Assembly (NCBI GenBank): GCA_910589155.1
Contig: CAJURY010000007.1
Coordinates: 30,360-94,359 of the forward strand
DNA: 64,000 bases
Direction of reading: 5' to 3'
Origin: an uncultured Oscillospiraceae bacterium
GTDB lineage: Bacteria > Bacillota > Clostridia > Oscillospirales > Oscillospiraceae
Shown here: positions 25,938 to 35,287 of the stretch, piece by piece
Position numbering within the stretch: position 1 is the stretch's first letter
How the letters are laid out: every line of letters begins with the position of its first letter
Translations under genes and position numbers: made by a program
The notes under the pieces: model-generated
The model's input: only the letters and a program-made list of their open reading frames with translations
The model's database searches: none
What the model was told of the DNA's origin: nothing

Positions 25938-25998
25938 TAACAAAATACCGATAATTTGTTATCGATTATATTCTAACAGAAAAAAGCCGTAAATGCAA
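25938..25998 (-). promoter_or_regulatory. promoter and overlapping dyads of the mdh-fum-hdr-flx-frd operon
   Basis: On the minus strand, TTGCAT (25993-25998) and TAGAAT (25970-25975) are 17 bases apart. Just downstream, CGATAATTTGTTATCG (25949-25964) is an exact dyad with a four-base centre. A wider, nearly perfect dyad, TAACAAA...TTTGTTA, spans 25938-25961. Their position at the transcription start suggests an operator. They do not fit the Rex spacing. Confidence 0.55.
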
Positions 25999-26251
25999 CC
26001 CCCAATTCTTTTCATTGGTGCAAAATTCACGAAAAAACAGCAATAACTTTGTCCAATGCTACTACATTCTTTTTTGGTCTAACCCTCCCAAAACATACAA
26101 ATATGCATCATATTTTATAAATATACCTATTGTACGGCAATCACAACGGAAAAGGTTCTATTTCCTTTCGTTTGATTATACAGGAAAAAAGCCAACTCCC
26201 CTCCACTTTTTGGATTTAAATGAAAAAATATGCACAGTAATTAAAAACTGT

Positions 26252-26281
26252 TTTACAACGCAAAGTGTTTTATGGTACAAT
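26252..26281 (+). promoter_or_regulatory. sigma-A promoter of the second S8 protease
   Basis: TTTACA (26252-26257) and TACAAT (26276-26281) have an 18-base spacer, 30 bases upstream of the ATG at 26312, which is preceded by AAGGAGTG. The rest of the 426-base divergent interval (25886-26311) is AT-rich and shows no gene. Confidence 0.6.
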
Positions 26282-26311
26282 ATTGCATATTTAATGAAGG
26301 AGTGATTCACA

Positions 26312-29300
26312 ATGAAAAACAAATCCTGGTCCCGTCTTTTGTCTGGGCTTTTGGTCATTGCCATGCTGCTGAGTATCACCGCAATGCCCGCTTATGCCAC
26401 CGGCAAAAACAGCGCCGCCGGTGTGGTTTTGGAGCAGATTGCGGACAGTGAAGTGTCCGCTGCGCTCCCCTACGCAGGCAAAGACGCGCCGGAAAGCGAA
26501 AGTCCCCTTTATCAATCTTCGGATCTGGTGCGTGTGTCTATCGTTTTAGAAGACGACGCTACCACGCAGAAGTTCCAGTCCGCGAACATCGCGGAAAACA
26601 ACGCCGCAATGTCTTACCGCGGGAAGCTGCAAACAAAGCAGGCGCTTCTGACGCAAAAAATTTCCGCCGAAGCCCTGAAAGGCGAAACGCTGGACGTTGT
26701 ATGGAACCTGACCCTGGCGGCCAATCTGATTTCCGCCAACGTAAAATACGGCGAGATCGAAGCCATCAAAATAGTTCCCGGCGTGAAAGATGTAATAATC
26801 GAGACCCAGTATGCACCTTGCGTGTCACAAGCTGGCGGCGCCGACCCCAATATGGCGACTTCCGGCTCTCAAATCGGCCGCGCTGGCGCCTATGCCGCCG
26901 GTTACACTGGCGCGGGTACTCGTATTGCCATTATTGACACCGGCATCGACACCGATCACCAGAGTTTTGATCCAGACGCTTTTGCATATGCGCTGCAAAA
27001 ACAGTCGGAAAAGGTCAATACTGATTATACTACATATGTCAACAGTCTGAATCTTCTGAGCAGCGCGGAAATTACTTCCAAGCTGGAAATGCTGAACATC
27101 AAAGACAGCGTAACGGACGCAAGCAAGCTGTATCTCACCGCCAAGCTGCCCTTTGCTTTTAACTATGTGGATTCTGATTTCGATGTGGTACACGACAACG
27201 ATACCCAGACCGAGCATGGCTCCCATGTCGCGGGTATTGCCGCCGCCAACTCCTATGTCCCCGGCAGCGAAGAAGGAACGTATGAAAACGCCTTGGAAGC
27301 CGTGAACACCCAAGGCATCGCCCCGGAAGCCCAGATCATCACCATGAAGGTTTTCGGCAAGAACGGCGGCGCATGGGACTCCGACTACATGGCGGCCATT
27401 GAGGACGCTATCATTCTGGACGCGGATTCCATCAATTTATCTCTCGGCTCCGCCAACGCCGGTTTCTCCACCGACGCAACCTATCAGGAAATTCTGGATA
27501 ATCTGGCAAAGAGCGGCTGCGTCGTTTCCATGTCCGCCGGCAACTCCTATAGTTGGGTAGAATACGCCCAGAACGCCGGGTATCTCTACAGCGACGGCGT
27601 AAATCTGGATACGGTTGGTTCACCCGGTTCCTACACCAATGCCCTAACCGTTGCCTCCGTGGATAACGACGGCTTTACCGGCGAATATCTGCGCGTTGGG
27701 AACGACCTGATTTTCTACACCCAATCCTCCTACACCAATCGCCCCATCACCTCCATTGCAGGCGAGCAGGGCTATATTTTCATCGACGGCTTCGGCACCG
27801 CCGAGGAATTTGCGGCGCTCTCCGATGTGCTGGCAGGCAAAATTGCCGTCTGCTCCCGGGGCACGACTTCTTTCTACGAAAAGGCGGAGGCCGCTGTGCA
27901 AAACGGCGCAATTGCCACCATTATTTATAACAACCAGCCCGGCACCATCAATATGGATCTCACAGGCTACACCCATACCCAGCCTGTAGTTTCCATCACC
28001 CAGGCCGACGGTCAGCTTCTGAAAGCCGCCGCTACCCAGAAAATCGCCGCCTCCGGCGCGGTTTATTACGAAGGCGTTATGACTGTGGAAACCGGCGTAG
28101 CCTCCGCAGAATTTGGCGGCAAATTTTACACCATGAGCGACTTTAGCTCCTGGGGCGTGCCCGGCAGTCTGCTTTTGAAGCCGGAAATCACCGCCCCCGG
28201 CGGCAATATTTACTCTGTCAACGGCGCGATTGCAGGCGGTACGGCCTATGAAAATATGTCCGGCACCTCCATGGCGGCTCCCCAGGTAGCAGGTATGTCC
28301 GCTTTGCTTGCGCAGTATATCCGCAGTGAGAAGCTGGACGAAAAAACCGGCCTTTCTCCCCGGGTTCTGGCGCAAAGCCTGCTGATGTCCACCGCCGTCC
28401 CCATTTATGAGGAGGAGAGCGGCCATTATTACTCCCTTTTGAAACAGGGCGCAGGCGTTGCCAACATCGGAAACGCCATTGGCGCGGATACTTACCTTCT
28501 CATGGGCGAGGACGCCACCGCTTCCTTTGCCGACGGCAAAATCAAGGCGGAGCTGGGCGACGATCCCGACCGTCTGGGCAGCTACACCTTCTCCTTTTCC
28601 ATTTTTAACCGCTCCGAAGAACTTCAGTTTTATAAGCTGTACGCCGATTTGTTCACCCAAGATCAGTTCGATTCCTATGTCAACGACAACGGCGAGATTG
28701 GAACCTATCTGGATACCCTCACCACCGCTTTGGAAGCCAATGCGCAGTGGATTGTAGATGGTAAGCCCCTGGACGCTTCCGCCGGCACAGCTCTGGACTT
28801 TAACGGCGACGGCAAGGTTGACGGCGGGGACTGCACCGCAATTTTGCAGTATGTCACCGGTGAAATCAGCGACCTTTCCAACAAGGAAAACGCCGATTTT
28901 GATAAAGACGGCGCAATCACCAGCTATGACGCTTATTTATTCCTGCGGGAAACCGCCGCCAGCGTCATCGTCCGTCCGGGCAGCTCCGTTACCGTACAGG
29001 TCACCCTGGAACTCAGCGAAGCGCAAAAAGCAAAGCTGAACGCTGATTATCCCACCGGCGCTTACGTGGAAGGCTTTGTGTTTGTGGAACCGGAAGCTAC
29101 CAAAGACGGAGCTAAGGGCGTGACCCACTCCATTCCCGTTCTGGGCTACTATGGAAGCTGGAGCGAACCTTCCATGTTCGACGTGGGCACTTATCAAAAG
29201 CTTGTCAACGGCGTGGAAACCCGCGCGCCCTATCTTGGCTCGGAATACGGCAACTACGTTTCCGCCAAGTTTGGCAGCGACGCCTCCACTCTCTACTTTG

Positions 29301-32300
29301 GCGGCAACCCCTACTTTGAAAACGGCGGCTATTACCCGGAGCGCAATGCCATTAACACGGAAAACGGCAGCAAGTTCCATTCCTTCGGCTTTGCCTTAAT
29401 CCGCAACGCCGCCGGGAGCCGCGTGACCGTCACCAACATCCAAACCGGCGAAACTGCGTTTTCCCAGGAGTTCGGTATGTATGAAGCTGCCTACTATCAT
29501 GTAAACAGCGGCTACTGGTATAATACCTCAAACTCTGTCTGGCTGGACTGGGTTCCCACCGGCGCAGACGGCGAAACCTACGAGCTGGCTCTGACCATGG
29601 CGCCGGAATATTATGTGAAACCCGACGGCAGCATAGATTTTGACGCGCTGAAAGACGGCGCAACCATGAAAGTCCCCTATGTAGTAGACAACACCGCCCC
29701 GGAAGCTCTTTCCGCAACCTCTAACGCAGAGAAAACCGCCCTCACTGTGGCAGCCAGAGACAACCAGTACCTTGCCTGCATCGCTTTGTACGATCAGAGC
29801 GGCGCCAATCTGATTGCCAAGCTTCAGCCTCAGGTCAGCAAGGCCGGCGATACCGCCTCCGTGACCTTTGACGTAACCGGTTTTGAAGCAGGCGCGTACA
29901 AGCTGCGCATTATGGATTACGCGGGCAACCTCACCACCTACCGCGCTCTGGTGGGCGTGAATCCAACAAGCAGCGTGGAAAGCGTTACCTTGTCTCAGGA
30001 CGCCTTTCGCCTTGCAGCCGGCAACAAGATAACCCTCACCGCTTCCGTCCATCCCTTCAACGTTTTTGACGATACCGTTATTTGGACTTCCAGCAACGAG
30101 GCGGTCGCCTCTGTGGACAAAAACGGCGTTGTCACCGGCCTTTCCGACGGCGAATGCGAGATTATTGCAACCTCCGTTCTGGACAATGCCAAGTCTGCCG
30201 CCTGCCGCGTTTCCGTTAAGACCATCGCCTACACGCTCAGCGGTATGCTGAAGGACAAAAACAATCAGGTCATGTCCTTCCAGTGGAACGCGGAAACCAG
30301 CAATACCTGGTCTAAAGTATCCAATATCTCTGTAGACGGCGTCGGCGCGCTTGCCGGAACCGACCACGGCGTGTACACCCTGAACGACGATCTGTTCAAC
30401 CGTACCGTCCGCCTGATCGATCCCAAAACCGGCAGCGAACTGGCGCAGCGCTATGACGCGGGGAATACCTACTGGGATATGACCCATTCCAAGCTTTTCA
30501 CTGAGAAAAACAGCAAGGATTACCTGGCTTATATCTACAGCTACTTCCTTTATGTTCCCTCCAGCCCGGATAACTTCTCCAGCGCCGCATGGGTATTCAG
30601 AAACTATTTTGAAGAAGCGAACACCGGTGCGACCTGCCTTATGACCATCGCCGCAGGGGAGACCGGTTCCAACGACTATGGCAATTATGAGACGTTTTAT
30701 ATGCTCGACGACGCTGGCTATGTCTGGATTGCATATATTTATGAAAACACCAGCTTAGGCAGAGAAATGATTCCCACCAATCTGCCCAAGGTCGCCCCCT
30801 ACACCACCAACGTATACAGCTACAGCTCCATGGTTGTGGCGGATGACGGCACGCTCTTTGTCTGCGTGCACAACGGAACCACCAGCGAAATTTATATGCT
30901 GGAACTGATGGAAAACGAGGACGGGGAATATTACTTTGACGCAATCAAGGTTGGCGAGACCGGCGAAACCATTTCCGCTTCCCTATACGCCACCACCGTA
31001 AACAAAACAGCCGATGAAAACCGCGTTTCCATCGCCAGCATTCCTGTTTCCGCACCTGAAAAAGCAGTTCCTGTCTCCACCGACGATCTGGCTGCCGCTG
31101 GCAAGCCTTCTGTAAGCCGTCCTCAGTCCAGCGCGGCAAACACCGTAACCGTAGATATTACCGCCAAAAACACGCAGGGCGTGGAAGTCGCCTCCAAAAA
31201 CGGCTTGTTCACCGTAACCTACGACGCTTCCAAGCTGACGCTGCAAAACGCGAACGTCAAGGCAGCGTATTCCTCTGTCAACACCGCCGCCGGTACTGTA
31301 GTCATTGCTTACGCCGGCTTGCAGGAAATCGCGGCAGGCGAAACAGCCGCAGCCTTGACTTTCCTGCCCAAAACCGACGATACCGGTGAAATTGCAATTA
31401 CCTTCCAGCAAATCAATGGGGAAACCGTGACCGGCTCTGAAATCCTGCCCAACCTCTGCGAGCACTTGCAGACCGAGCGCCGCGGCGCAAAGGAACCTAC
31501 CTGCACGGAAGCAGGCTACACCGGCGACACTTACTGTACCATCTGCCAAAAGCTTCTGGTAGCGGGCGAAGCCATCGCGCCTCTGGGTCATGATTTTGTT
31601 CAGGGCGAAACCGTCGCTCCGACCTGTACGGAAAATGGCTACACCCTTTATGCCTGCGCACGCTGCGACGTCACTGAAAAGCGCAATATTGTCAAAGCTT
31701 CGGGTCACAAGGAGGAGCTGCGCGGCGCGAAAGACGCAACCTGCACGGAAGCCGGCTACACTGGCGATACCGTGTGCGCCGTCTGCAAAGAAACGCTGGA
31801 AATAGGCGCCGTCACAGCGCCCCTAGGACACGATTACGTTTGCACCGTACACAAAGAACCCACCTGCACCGAGGATGGCTACAGCGTCTATACCTGCACG
31901 CGCTGCGGCGGCACAAACTGGAGCAGTCTTGCCGCTTTCCCCTGCCCCGCTTTGCAGTTTGCCGATATTTCGGAAACCGCATGGTATCACCAGTGCGTGG
32001 ATTATGTAGTGCGCAAAGGTCTGATGTTTGGCAAATCCAACACTGTATTCGCGCCCAATGAAAAACTCACAAGAGGACAGATGATGGCGCTTTTGTACCG
32101 TCTGGAAGGCGAACCGGACGTAGAAGCCCAAACGCCCTTTGCCGATGTGAAGCAAGAATTGTATTACGCCAAGGCAATCGCCTGGGCTTATGCCAACGGC
32201 ATCGCCTACGGCGTATCCCATGAAGCTTTCGCTCCGGAAGCCGAGGTGACAAGAGAGCAGATGGCGGCGTTTTTGGCGCGCTACGCCGCATGGAAGGGCG

Positions 32301-32503
32301 TATACAAAGAAGCCGAAGGGAATCTGGCGCAGTTTACAGACAGCAATCAAGTATCCGCATACGCCGCAAATTCCATCTTGTGGGCTGTGGATAACAGCAT
32401 CTTATCCGGCTATACGGATTGTACCTTGCGTCCTCTTGGGAACGCCACCAGAGCGGAAGCCGCAAACATGTTTATGAATTACTGCCTGAACATAGGCGGA
32501 TAA
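26312..32503 (+). CDS. giant SLH-anchored S8 serine protease with dockerin, Ig-like, cohesin-like and Cys-repeat modules
   Basis: A 2063-residue paralogue of the protease at 4008-11885. It has a signal peptide at 1-29, a propeptide, then an S8 domain with Asp209, His302, Asn411 and Ser653, so the triad is complete. A PA-like insert is at about 480-590, a dockerin at 827-882 (DFNGDGKVD, DFDKDGAIT), and a Big_2-like Ig domain at about 1216-1306. A cohesin-like domain is at about 1609-1710. A Cys-rich repeat region at 1713-1871 has CxxC pairs and the recurring TCTEAGYTGDT/APLGHD pattern. Three SLH repeats (about 1882-2063) should hold it on the secondary cell-wall polymer. It probably degrades extracellular protein at the cell surface. 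Confidence 0.93.
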   Translation: MKNKSWSRLLSGLLVIAMLLSITAMPAYATGKNSAAGVVLEQIADSEVSAALPYAGKDAPESESPLYQSSDLVRVSIVLEDDATTQKFQSANIAENNAAMSYRGKLQTKQALLTQKISAEALKGETLDVVWNLTLAANLISANVKYGEIEAIKIVPGVKDVIIETQYAPCVSQAGGADPNMATSGSQIGRAGAYAAGYTGAGTRIAIIDTGIDTDHQSFDPDAFAYALQKQSEKVNTDYTTYVNSLNLLSSAEITSKLEMLNIKDSVTDASKLYLTAKLPFAFNYVDSDFDVVHDNDTQTEHGSHVAGIAAANSYVPGSEEGTYENALEAVNTQGIAPEAQIITMKVFGKNGGAWDSDYMAAIEDAIILDADSINLSLGSANAGFSTDATYQEILDNLAKSGCVVSMSAGNSYSWVEYAQNAGYLYSDGVNLDTVGSPGSYTNALTVASVDNDGFTGEYLRVGNDLIFYTQSSYTNRPITSIAGEQGYIFIDGFGTAEEFAALSDVLAGKIAVCSRGTTSFYEKAEAAVQNGAIATIIYNNQPGTINMDLTGYTHTQPVVSITQADGQLLKAAATQKIAASGAVYYEGVMTVETGVASAEFGGKFYTMSDFSSWGVPGSLLLKPEITAPGGNIYSVNGAIAGGTAYENMSGTSMAAPQVAGMSALLAQYIRSEKLDEKTGLSPRVLAQSLLMSTAVPIYEEESGHYYSLLKQGAGVANIGNAIGADTYLLMGEDATASFADGKIKAELGDDPDRLGSYTFSFSIFNRSEELQFYKLYADLFTQDQFDSYVNDNGEIGTYLDTLTTALEANAQWIVDGKPLDASAGTALDFNGDGKVDGGDCTAILQYVTGEISDLSNKENADFDKDGAITSYDAYLFLRETAASVIVRPGSSVTVQVTLELSEAQKAKLNADYPTGAYVEGFVFVEPEATKDGAKGVTHSIPVLGYYGSWSEPSMFDVGTYQKLVNGVETRAPYLGSEYGNYVSAKFGSDASTLYFGGNPYFENGGYYPERNAINTENGSKFHSFGFALIRNAAGSRVTVTNIQTGETAFSQEFGMYEAAYYHVNSGYWYNTSNSVWLDWVPTGADGETYELALTMAPEYYVKPDGSIDFDALKDGATMKVPYVVDNTAPEALSATSNAEKTALTVAARDNQYLACIALYDQSGANLIAKLQPQVSKAGDTASVTFDVTGFEAGAYKLRIMDYAGNLTTYRALVGVNPTSSVESVTLSQDAFRLAAGNKITLTASVHPFNVFDDTVIWTSSNEAVASVDKNGVVTGLSDGECEIIATSVLDNAKSAACRVSVKTIAYTLSGMLKDKNNQVMSFQWNAETSNTWSKVSNISVDGVGALAGTDHGVYTLNDDLFNRTVRLIDPKTGSELAQRYDAGNTYWDMTHSKLFTEKNSKDYLAYIYSYFLYVPSSPDNFSSAAWVFRNYFEEANTGATCLMTIAAGETGSNDYGNYETFYMLDDAGYVWIAYIYENTSLGREMIPTNLPKVAPYTTNVYSYSSMVVADDGTLFVCVHNGTTSEIYMLELMENEDGEYYFDAIKVGETGETISASLYATTVNKTADENRVSIASIPVSAPEKAVPVSTDDLAAAGKPSVSRPQSSAANTVTVDITAKNTQGVEVASKNGLFTVTYDASKLTLQNANVKAAYSSVNTAAGTVVIAYAGLQEIAAGETAAALTFLPKTDDTGEIAITFQQINGETVTGSEILPNLCEHLQTERRGAKEPTCTEAGYTGDTYCTICQKLLVAGEAIAPLGHDFVQGETVAPTCTENGYTLYACARCDVTEKRNIVKASGHKEELRGAKDATCTEAGYTGDTVCAVCKETLEIGAVTAPLGHDYVCTVHKEPTCTEDGYSVYTCTRCGGTNWSSLAAFPCPALQFADISETAWYHQCVDYVVRKGLMFGKSNTVFAPNEKLTRGQMMALLYRLEGEPDVEAQTPFADVKQELYYAKAIAWAYANGIAYGVSHEAFAPEAEVTREQMAAFLARYAAWKGVYKEAEGNLAQFTDSNQVSAYAANSILWAVDNSILSGYTDCTLRPLGNATRAEAANMFMNYCLNIGG

Positions 32504-32508
32504 ACCCC

Positions 32509-32541
32509 AAAAGCGCACCGGAAATTCCGGTGCGCTTTTTT
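32509..32541 (+). terminator. terminator of the second S8 protease
   Basis: AAGCGCACCGGAA pairs with TTCCGGTGCGCTT, followed by a T-run, six bases after the stop codon. Confidence 0.92.
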
Positions 32542-32576
32542 GCTTCTGGCCTTGTTATTTTTATTGAAAATGGCAC

Positions 32577-32605
32577 TGTTCAATCATGCCAGTTTGCGTT
32601 ATAAT
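32577..32605 (+). promoter_or_regulatory. sigma-A promoter of the ECF transporter gene
   Basis: TGTTCA (32577-32582) and a perfect TATAAT (32600-32605) are 17 bases apart. The leader is only about 43 bases and contains a short GCGGCTATGCCGC hairpin just before the ribosome site. I do not recognise it as a known riboswitch. Confidence 0.6.
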
Positions 32606-32654
32606 ACCCAAGAAATAAGTGAGCGGCTATGCCGCCAGAAGGAGCGATTGGTAG

Positions 32655-33455
32655 ATGATGGAACAAAATAACCGAAAAGCCGCATGTCTGCGGCTGCTGT
32701 CCGGGGGGCTGCTATTGGCGGCAGGTATTGCAGCAAGCCTTCTCACCCGCGCCGCCGCCTTGGCTGAAAATGCGGCGGACAGCCAGAAATTTCCCTTTGC
32801 CCTGGGGCTGATTGCGATTTTGCTGGGCGCGACGCTGTTGATTGCAGGGCTTGTAAATCTGACCGGCAGCGTACAGAAGAAAAAAATGGATTCCCATCAA
32901 ATGGTGCTTGCCGCTATGTTTGCCGCCCTTTGCTACATCGGCTTTTCCTTTTTTAAAATTGACATTCCTGTGGGCACCGAAAAAACCGCCTTTCATCTGG
33001 GCAATGTCTTTTGCGTGCTGGCTGCGCTGCTCATCGGCGGCTTATGGGGCGGCATGGCTGGAGCTGTGGGCATGACGGTGGCGGATCTCACCACCGGCTA
33101 TGTGACTTCCGCACCAAAAACCTTCCTTCTGAAGCTGTGCATTGGCCTGATTGTCGGTTTGGTCGCGCACAAGGGCTTCCATGTCAGCCGGGAAAAGCCC
33201 GCTTCAAAAATCACCCTGGAAGCCGGCATCGCCGCAGCCGCGGGCATGGCCTTTAACGTCGTTGCCGACCCGGTAGTCGGCTACTTTTACAAGACCTATG
33301 TGCTGGGCATTCCCCAAAAAGCGGCGGGACTTCTGGCCAAAATGAGCGCCGTTACTACCCTGGTCAACGCGATTATCGCCGTGCTGGTGGCAACGGTTTT
33401 CTATCTGGCGCTCCGTCCCGCGTTAAAAGGCGCGAAGCTTTATAAGACGCTGTAA
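32655..33455 (+). CDS. ECF transporter S component
   Basis: A 266-residue membrane protein. The C-terminal about 170 residues resemble energy-coupling-factor S components: MVLAAMFAALCYIGFSFFKI, a FHLGNVFCVLAALLIGGLWGG segment, and PKTFLLKLCIGLIVGLVAHK. They bind a vitamin or related substrate and pair with shared EcfA/EcfT. The N-terminal about 75 residues add two more hydrophobic segments. The substrate is not recognisable, and no EcfAT or biosynthesis gene is adjacent. AAGGAG lies ten bases before the ATG. A single-gene unit between its own promoter and terminator. Confidence 0.8.
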   Translation: MMEQNNRKAACLRLLSGGLLLAAGIAASLLTRAAALAENAADSQKFPFALGLIAILLGATLLIAGLVNLTGSVQKKKMDSHQMVLAAMFAALCYIGFSFFKIDIPVGTEKTAFHLGNVFCVLAALLIGGLWGGMAGAVGMTVADLTTGYVTSAPKTFLLKLCIGLIVGLVAHKGFHVSREKPASKITLEAGIAAAAGMAFNVVADPVVGYFYKTYVLGIPQKAAGLLAKMSAVTTLVNAIIAVLVATVFYLALRPALKGAKLYKTL

Positions 33456-33457
33456 AA

Positions 33458-33495
33458 AAGAATCAGCCGTTCGGGTCTCCGAACGGCTGATTCTT
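33458..33495. terminator. bidirectional terminator between convergent genes
   Basis: AAGAATCAGCCGTTCGG pairs with CCGAACGGCTGATTCTT around a short GTCT loop. It has A-runs on one side and TTGTAAAA on the other, and serves the ECF gene (plus) and the acyltransferase gene (minus). The same arm sequence recurs at 51968-52003. Confidence 0.85.
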
Positions 33496-33509
33496 GTAAA
33501 ACAATTTTA

Positions 33510-34556
33510 TCAGACTGCGCTTTTCTTTTTCACAAGGAAAGCCCCGCGCTTCACCGCCCAAGAAGCTGCTTGATACAACAGATTCATCCCAGCGGACAAC
33601 AGCATAGCGCATAGAAATACCAGCGGCACCAGAATAAAATAGTATTTCAGATTGTAGATCGTATCCGGCGCATCCGCCAAAAGCTTGGGATAAAACGTAC
33701 TGTCAAAAATATAGGAAACCAGATACGCGCCGAAAGTAAGCTCGGAAAGATAACGCAAAATGCCTTTCGCCCTGTGAGAAATTCCATTGATTTTTCCACT
33801 TTGGGCAAAAAACGAAAAGAATAGCACCGCCATGCCTACGCTGAAAATGGAACTGTAGCTCTGCCAGATTTCCCATCGAAACAAGCCGCCCTGGCATTTA
33901 TAAAAGACAAAAAAACCTGTGAAAACCGCGCAGACCGGCAGTAGCAGCAGGCAGGTTTTTCTTTTAAGGGGAATGCCGAACTCTTTCAAATAGCATCCGA
34001 TAAAATAGTAGGTAAGCGGATATGCGTTCGACCACCAGCGCGGCGCAATGGACAGCGTAATGGAAGTAACTGCAACGAATGAAAAAACCAAGACCAGTTT
34101 TTGCTTTTGTCCCTTCAGCCCAGTATAAGCCAAATTAAGGAACGGGATTATAAGGAAAAGGCCGATGTACATTTCAACATACCAAGCATAGTTGGCCGCT
34201 GAATACCGCAGGATTCCAAGAATCCCGCTTTTCAAAGTATAAGTTCCAGGGGTAATGCTGTTTTTGTAAACGATGTGGAGGATAGACGCAATGAGATAAA
34301 TCGACAAGGTCTTTACAATGCCTAAATAGTACCTTTTTGACAGCCTTTTGCCAGACATGAGATAGCCTGTGAGCAAAAGAAAAAGCGGTACGCAAATCAT
34401 GAAAAAGGAACGCAGAATCGTCATGACAAGCATGCGTTTCCCTGCCATCACCTGCTCATAATATCCAATTTGTGAGAAAAAGTGCACCGACATTACAAAA
34501 AATGTCGCCAAGATACGTATCACATCCAAAGACGCATCTCTTTTTGTATGTTTCAT
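33510..34556 (-). CDS. acyltransferase family 3 membrane protein
   Basis: A 348-residue protein with about ten hydrophobic segments. It has the hallmark N-terminus of acyltransferase-3 enzymes: RDASLDVIRILATFFVMSVHF with the conserved catalytic-type His, followed by LLTGYLMSG. Such enzymes O-acetylate or otherwise acylate surface polysaccharide or peptidoglycan precursors at the membrane. The start is MKHTKRDASLD with GAAGGGAAG upstream; longer in-frame codons are unsupported. It is a single gene with its own terminator, and the acceptor is not indicated. Confidence 0.88.
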   Translation of the reverse strand: MKHTKRDASLDVIRILATFFVMSVHFFSQIGYYEQVMAGKRMLVMTILRSFFMICVPLFLLLTGYLMSGKRLSKRYYLGIVKTLSIYLIASILHIVYKNSITPGTYTLKSGILGILRYSAANYAWYVEMYIGLFLIIPFLNLAYTGLKGQKQKLVLVFSFVAVTSITLSIAPRWWSNAYPLTYYFIGCYLKEFGIPLKRKTCLLLLPVCAVFTGFFVFYKCQGGLFRWEIWQSYSSIFSVGMAVLFFSFFAQSGKINGISHRAKGILRYLSELTFGAYLVSYIFDSTFYPKLLADAPDTIYNLKYYFILVPLVFLCAMLLSAGMNLLYQAASWAVKRGAFLVKKKSAV

Positions 34557-34618
34557 TCTCTTCCCTTCTCCTGCCGCGCCGCAAGCGCGGCGCACTGGCT
34601 TTTCATTTATGCTAAACC

Positions 34619-35287
34619 CTAACTGCCCACGAGACCTACTACATCCGAAACCGGCAAGGAAAACGCCGCCGGGCGTTCCCCGGTCTGCTTGGAAATACAG
34701 TCGCACATGGCCTGCATAATTGCCCTGCGGTCTTTTTTCGGCGTGAGCATCAGAATCAGCTCTTTTTCCGACTGCACCGTATAGCCCAGCACCCTTTTTA
34801 TGTCTTCCGGGCACATGCTCCGGGCTTTCATAATGGTGCCGCCCTTTGCCCCAGCCTCCCGTGCCGCTTCCACCGCCGCTTCCGACAGTCCCGGTTCGCT
34901 GACCGCTATAATCAATTCATAAGCCAATGCAGTATCTTCCATTTGCGTTCCCTCCTCGTGGCTTGCCGTCGTTTTTTCCAATGCGCACTGGGTAATGCTG
35001 GTAAGCTTAACGGCAAAAGCAATACCCTTACCCGGATAATCCAGATGCATTTTTTGCTTCAAAGCCGAGATTGCCCAACGAAGCTGCCCCTCGGCGGCCA
35101 ATCCCAGCACAATTTCTTTTTCCGGCTCCGCCAGTCCCAGATAATCAATAAAGACAGAGTGCGCCGTACCGTGAGCCAAGGATACATACTGCAATCCCAC
35201 AGATTGTTCCTTGAGAATTTTGCATACTTGGTTTGCCTTGCCGCGGTCTACAATCACCACAAGGCATTTGATGCAGTTATTCCTCAT
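34619..35287 (-). CDS. tandem P-II-like signalling protein
   Basis: A 222-residue cytoplasmic protein made of two P-II-like ferredoxin-fold halves. The first is residues about 1-100 (IKCLVVIVDRGKANQVCKIL to IAFAVKLTSI). The second is about 118-215 (LAYELIIAVSEPGLSEAAVEAAREAGAKGGTIM to the end). The second half retains the GAKGGTI turn typical of P-II T-loop bases. The start is MRNNCIK with GGAGGGAACAGG upstream, overlapping the end of the DUF1538 gene by 11 bases. By analogy with GlnK-AmtB it probably gates the DUF1538 membrane protein; the ligand is unknown. Confidence 0.75.
   Translation of the reverse strand: MRNNCIKCLVVIVDRGKANQVCKILKEQSVGLQYVSLAHGTAHSVFIDYLGLAEPEKEIVLGLAAEGQLRWAISALKQKMHLDYPGKGIAFAVKLTSITQCALEKTTASHEEGTQMEDTALAYELIIAVSEPGLSEAAVEAAREAGAKGGTIMKARSMCPEDIKRVLGYTVQSEKELILMLTPKKDRRAIMQAMCDCISKQTGERPAAFSLPVSDVVGLVGS

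Noticed and set aside
25938..25980. Rex operator upstream of the malate dehydrogenase operon
   Set aside because: The half-sites TTGTTA and TAACA occur but with 12-base spacing or inverted order, not the TTGTTA-8-TAACAA arrangement.
31450..31930. CRISPR-like repeat array suggested by the repeated segments
   Set aside because: The repeats are protein-coding, degenerate, in frame within the protease gene, and not evenly spaced by unique spacers. No CRISPR array or cas gene was seen anywhere in the window.
32605..32655. Small riboswitch (preQ1-like) before the ECF transporter gene
   Set aside because: The leader is about 43 bases with a simple GCGGC hairpin; it lacks the conserved pseudoknot sequences of the small riboswitches I know.
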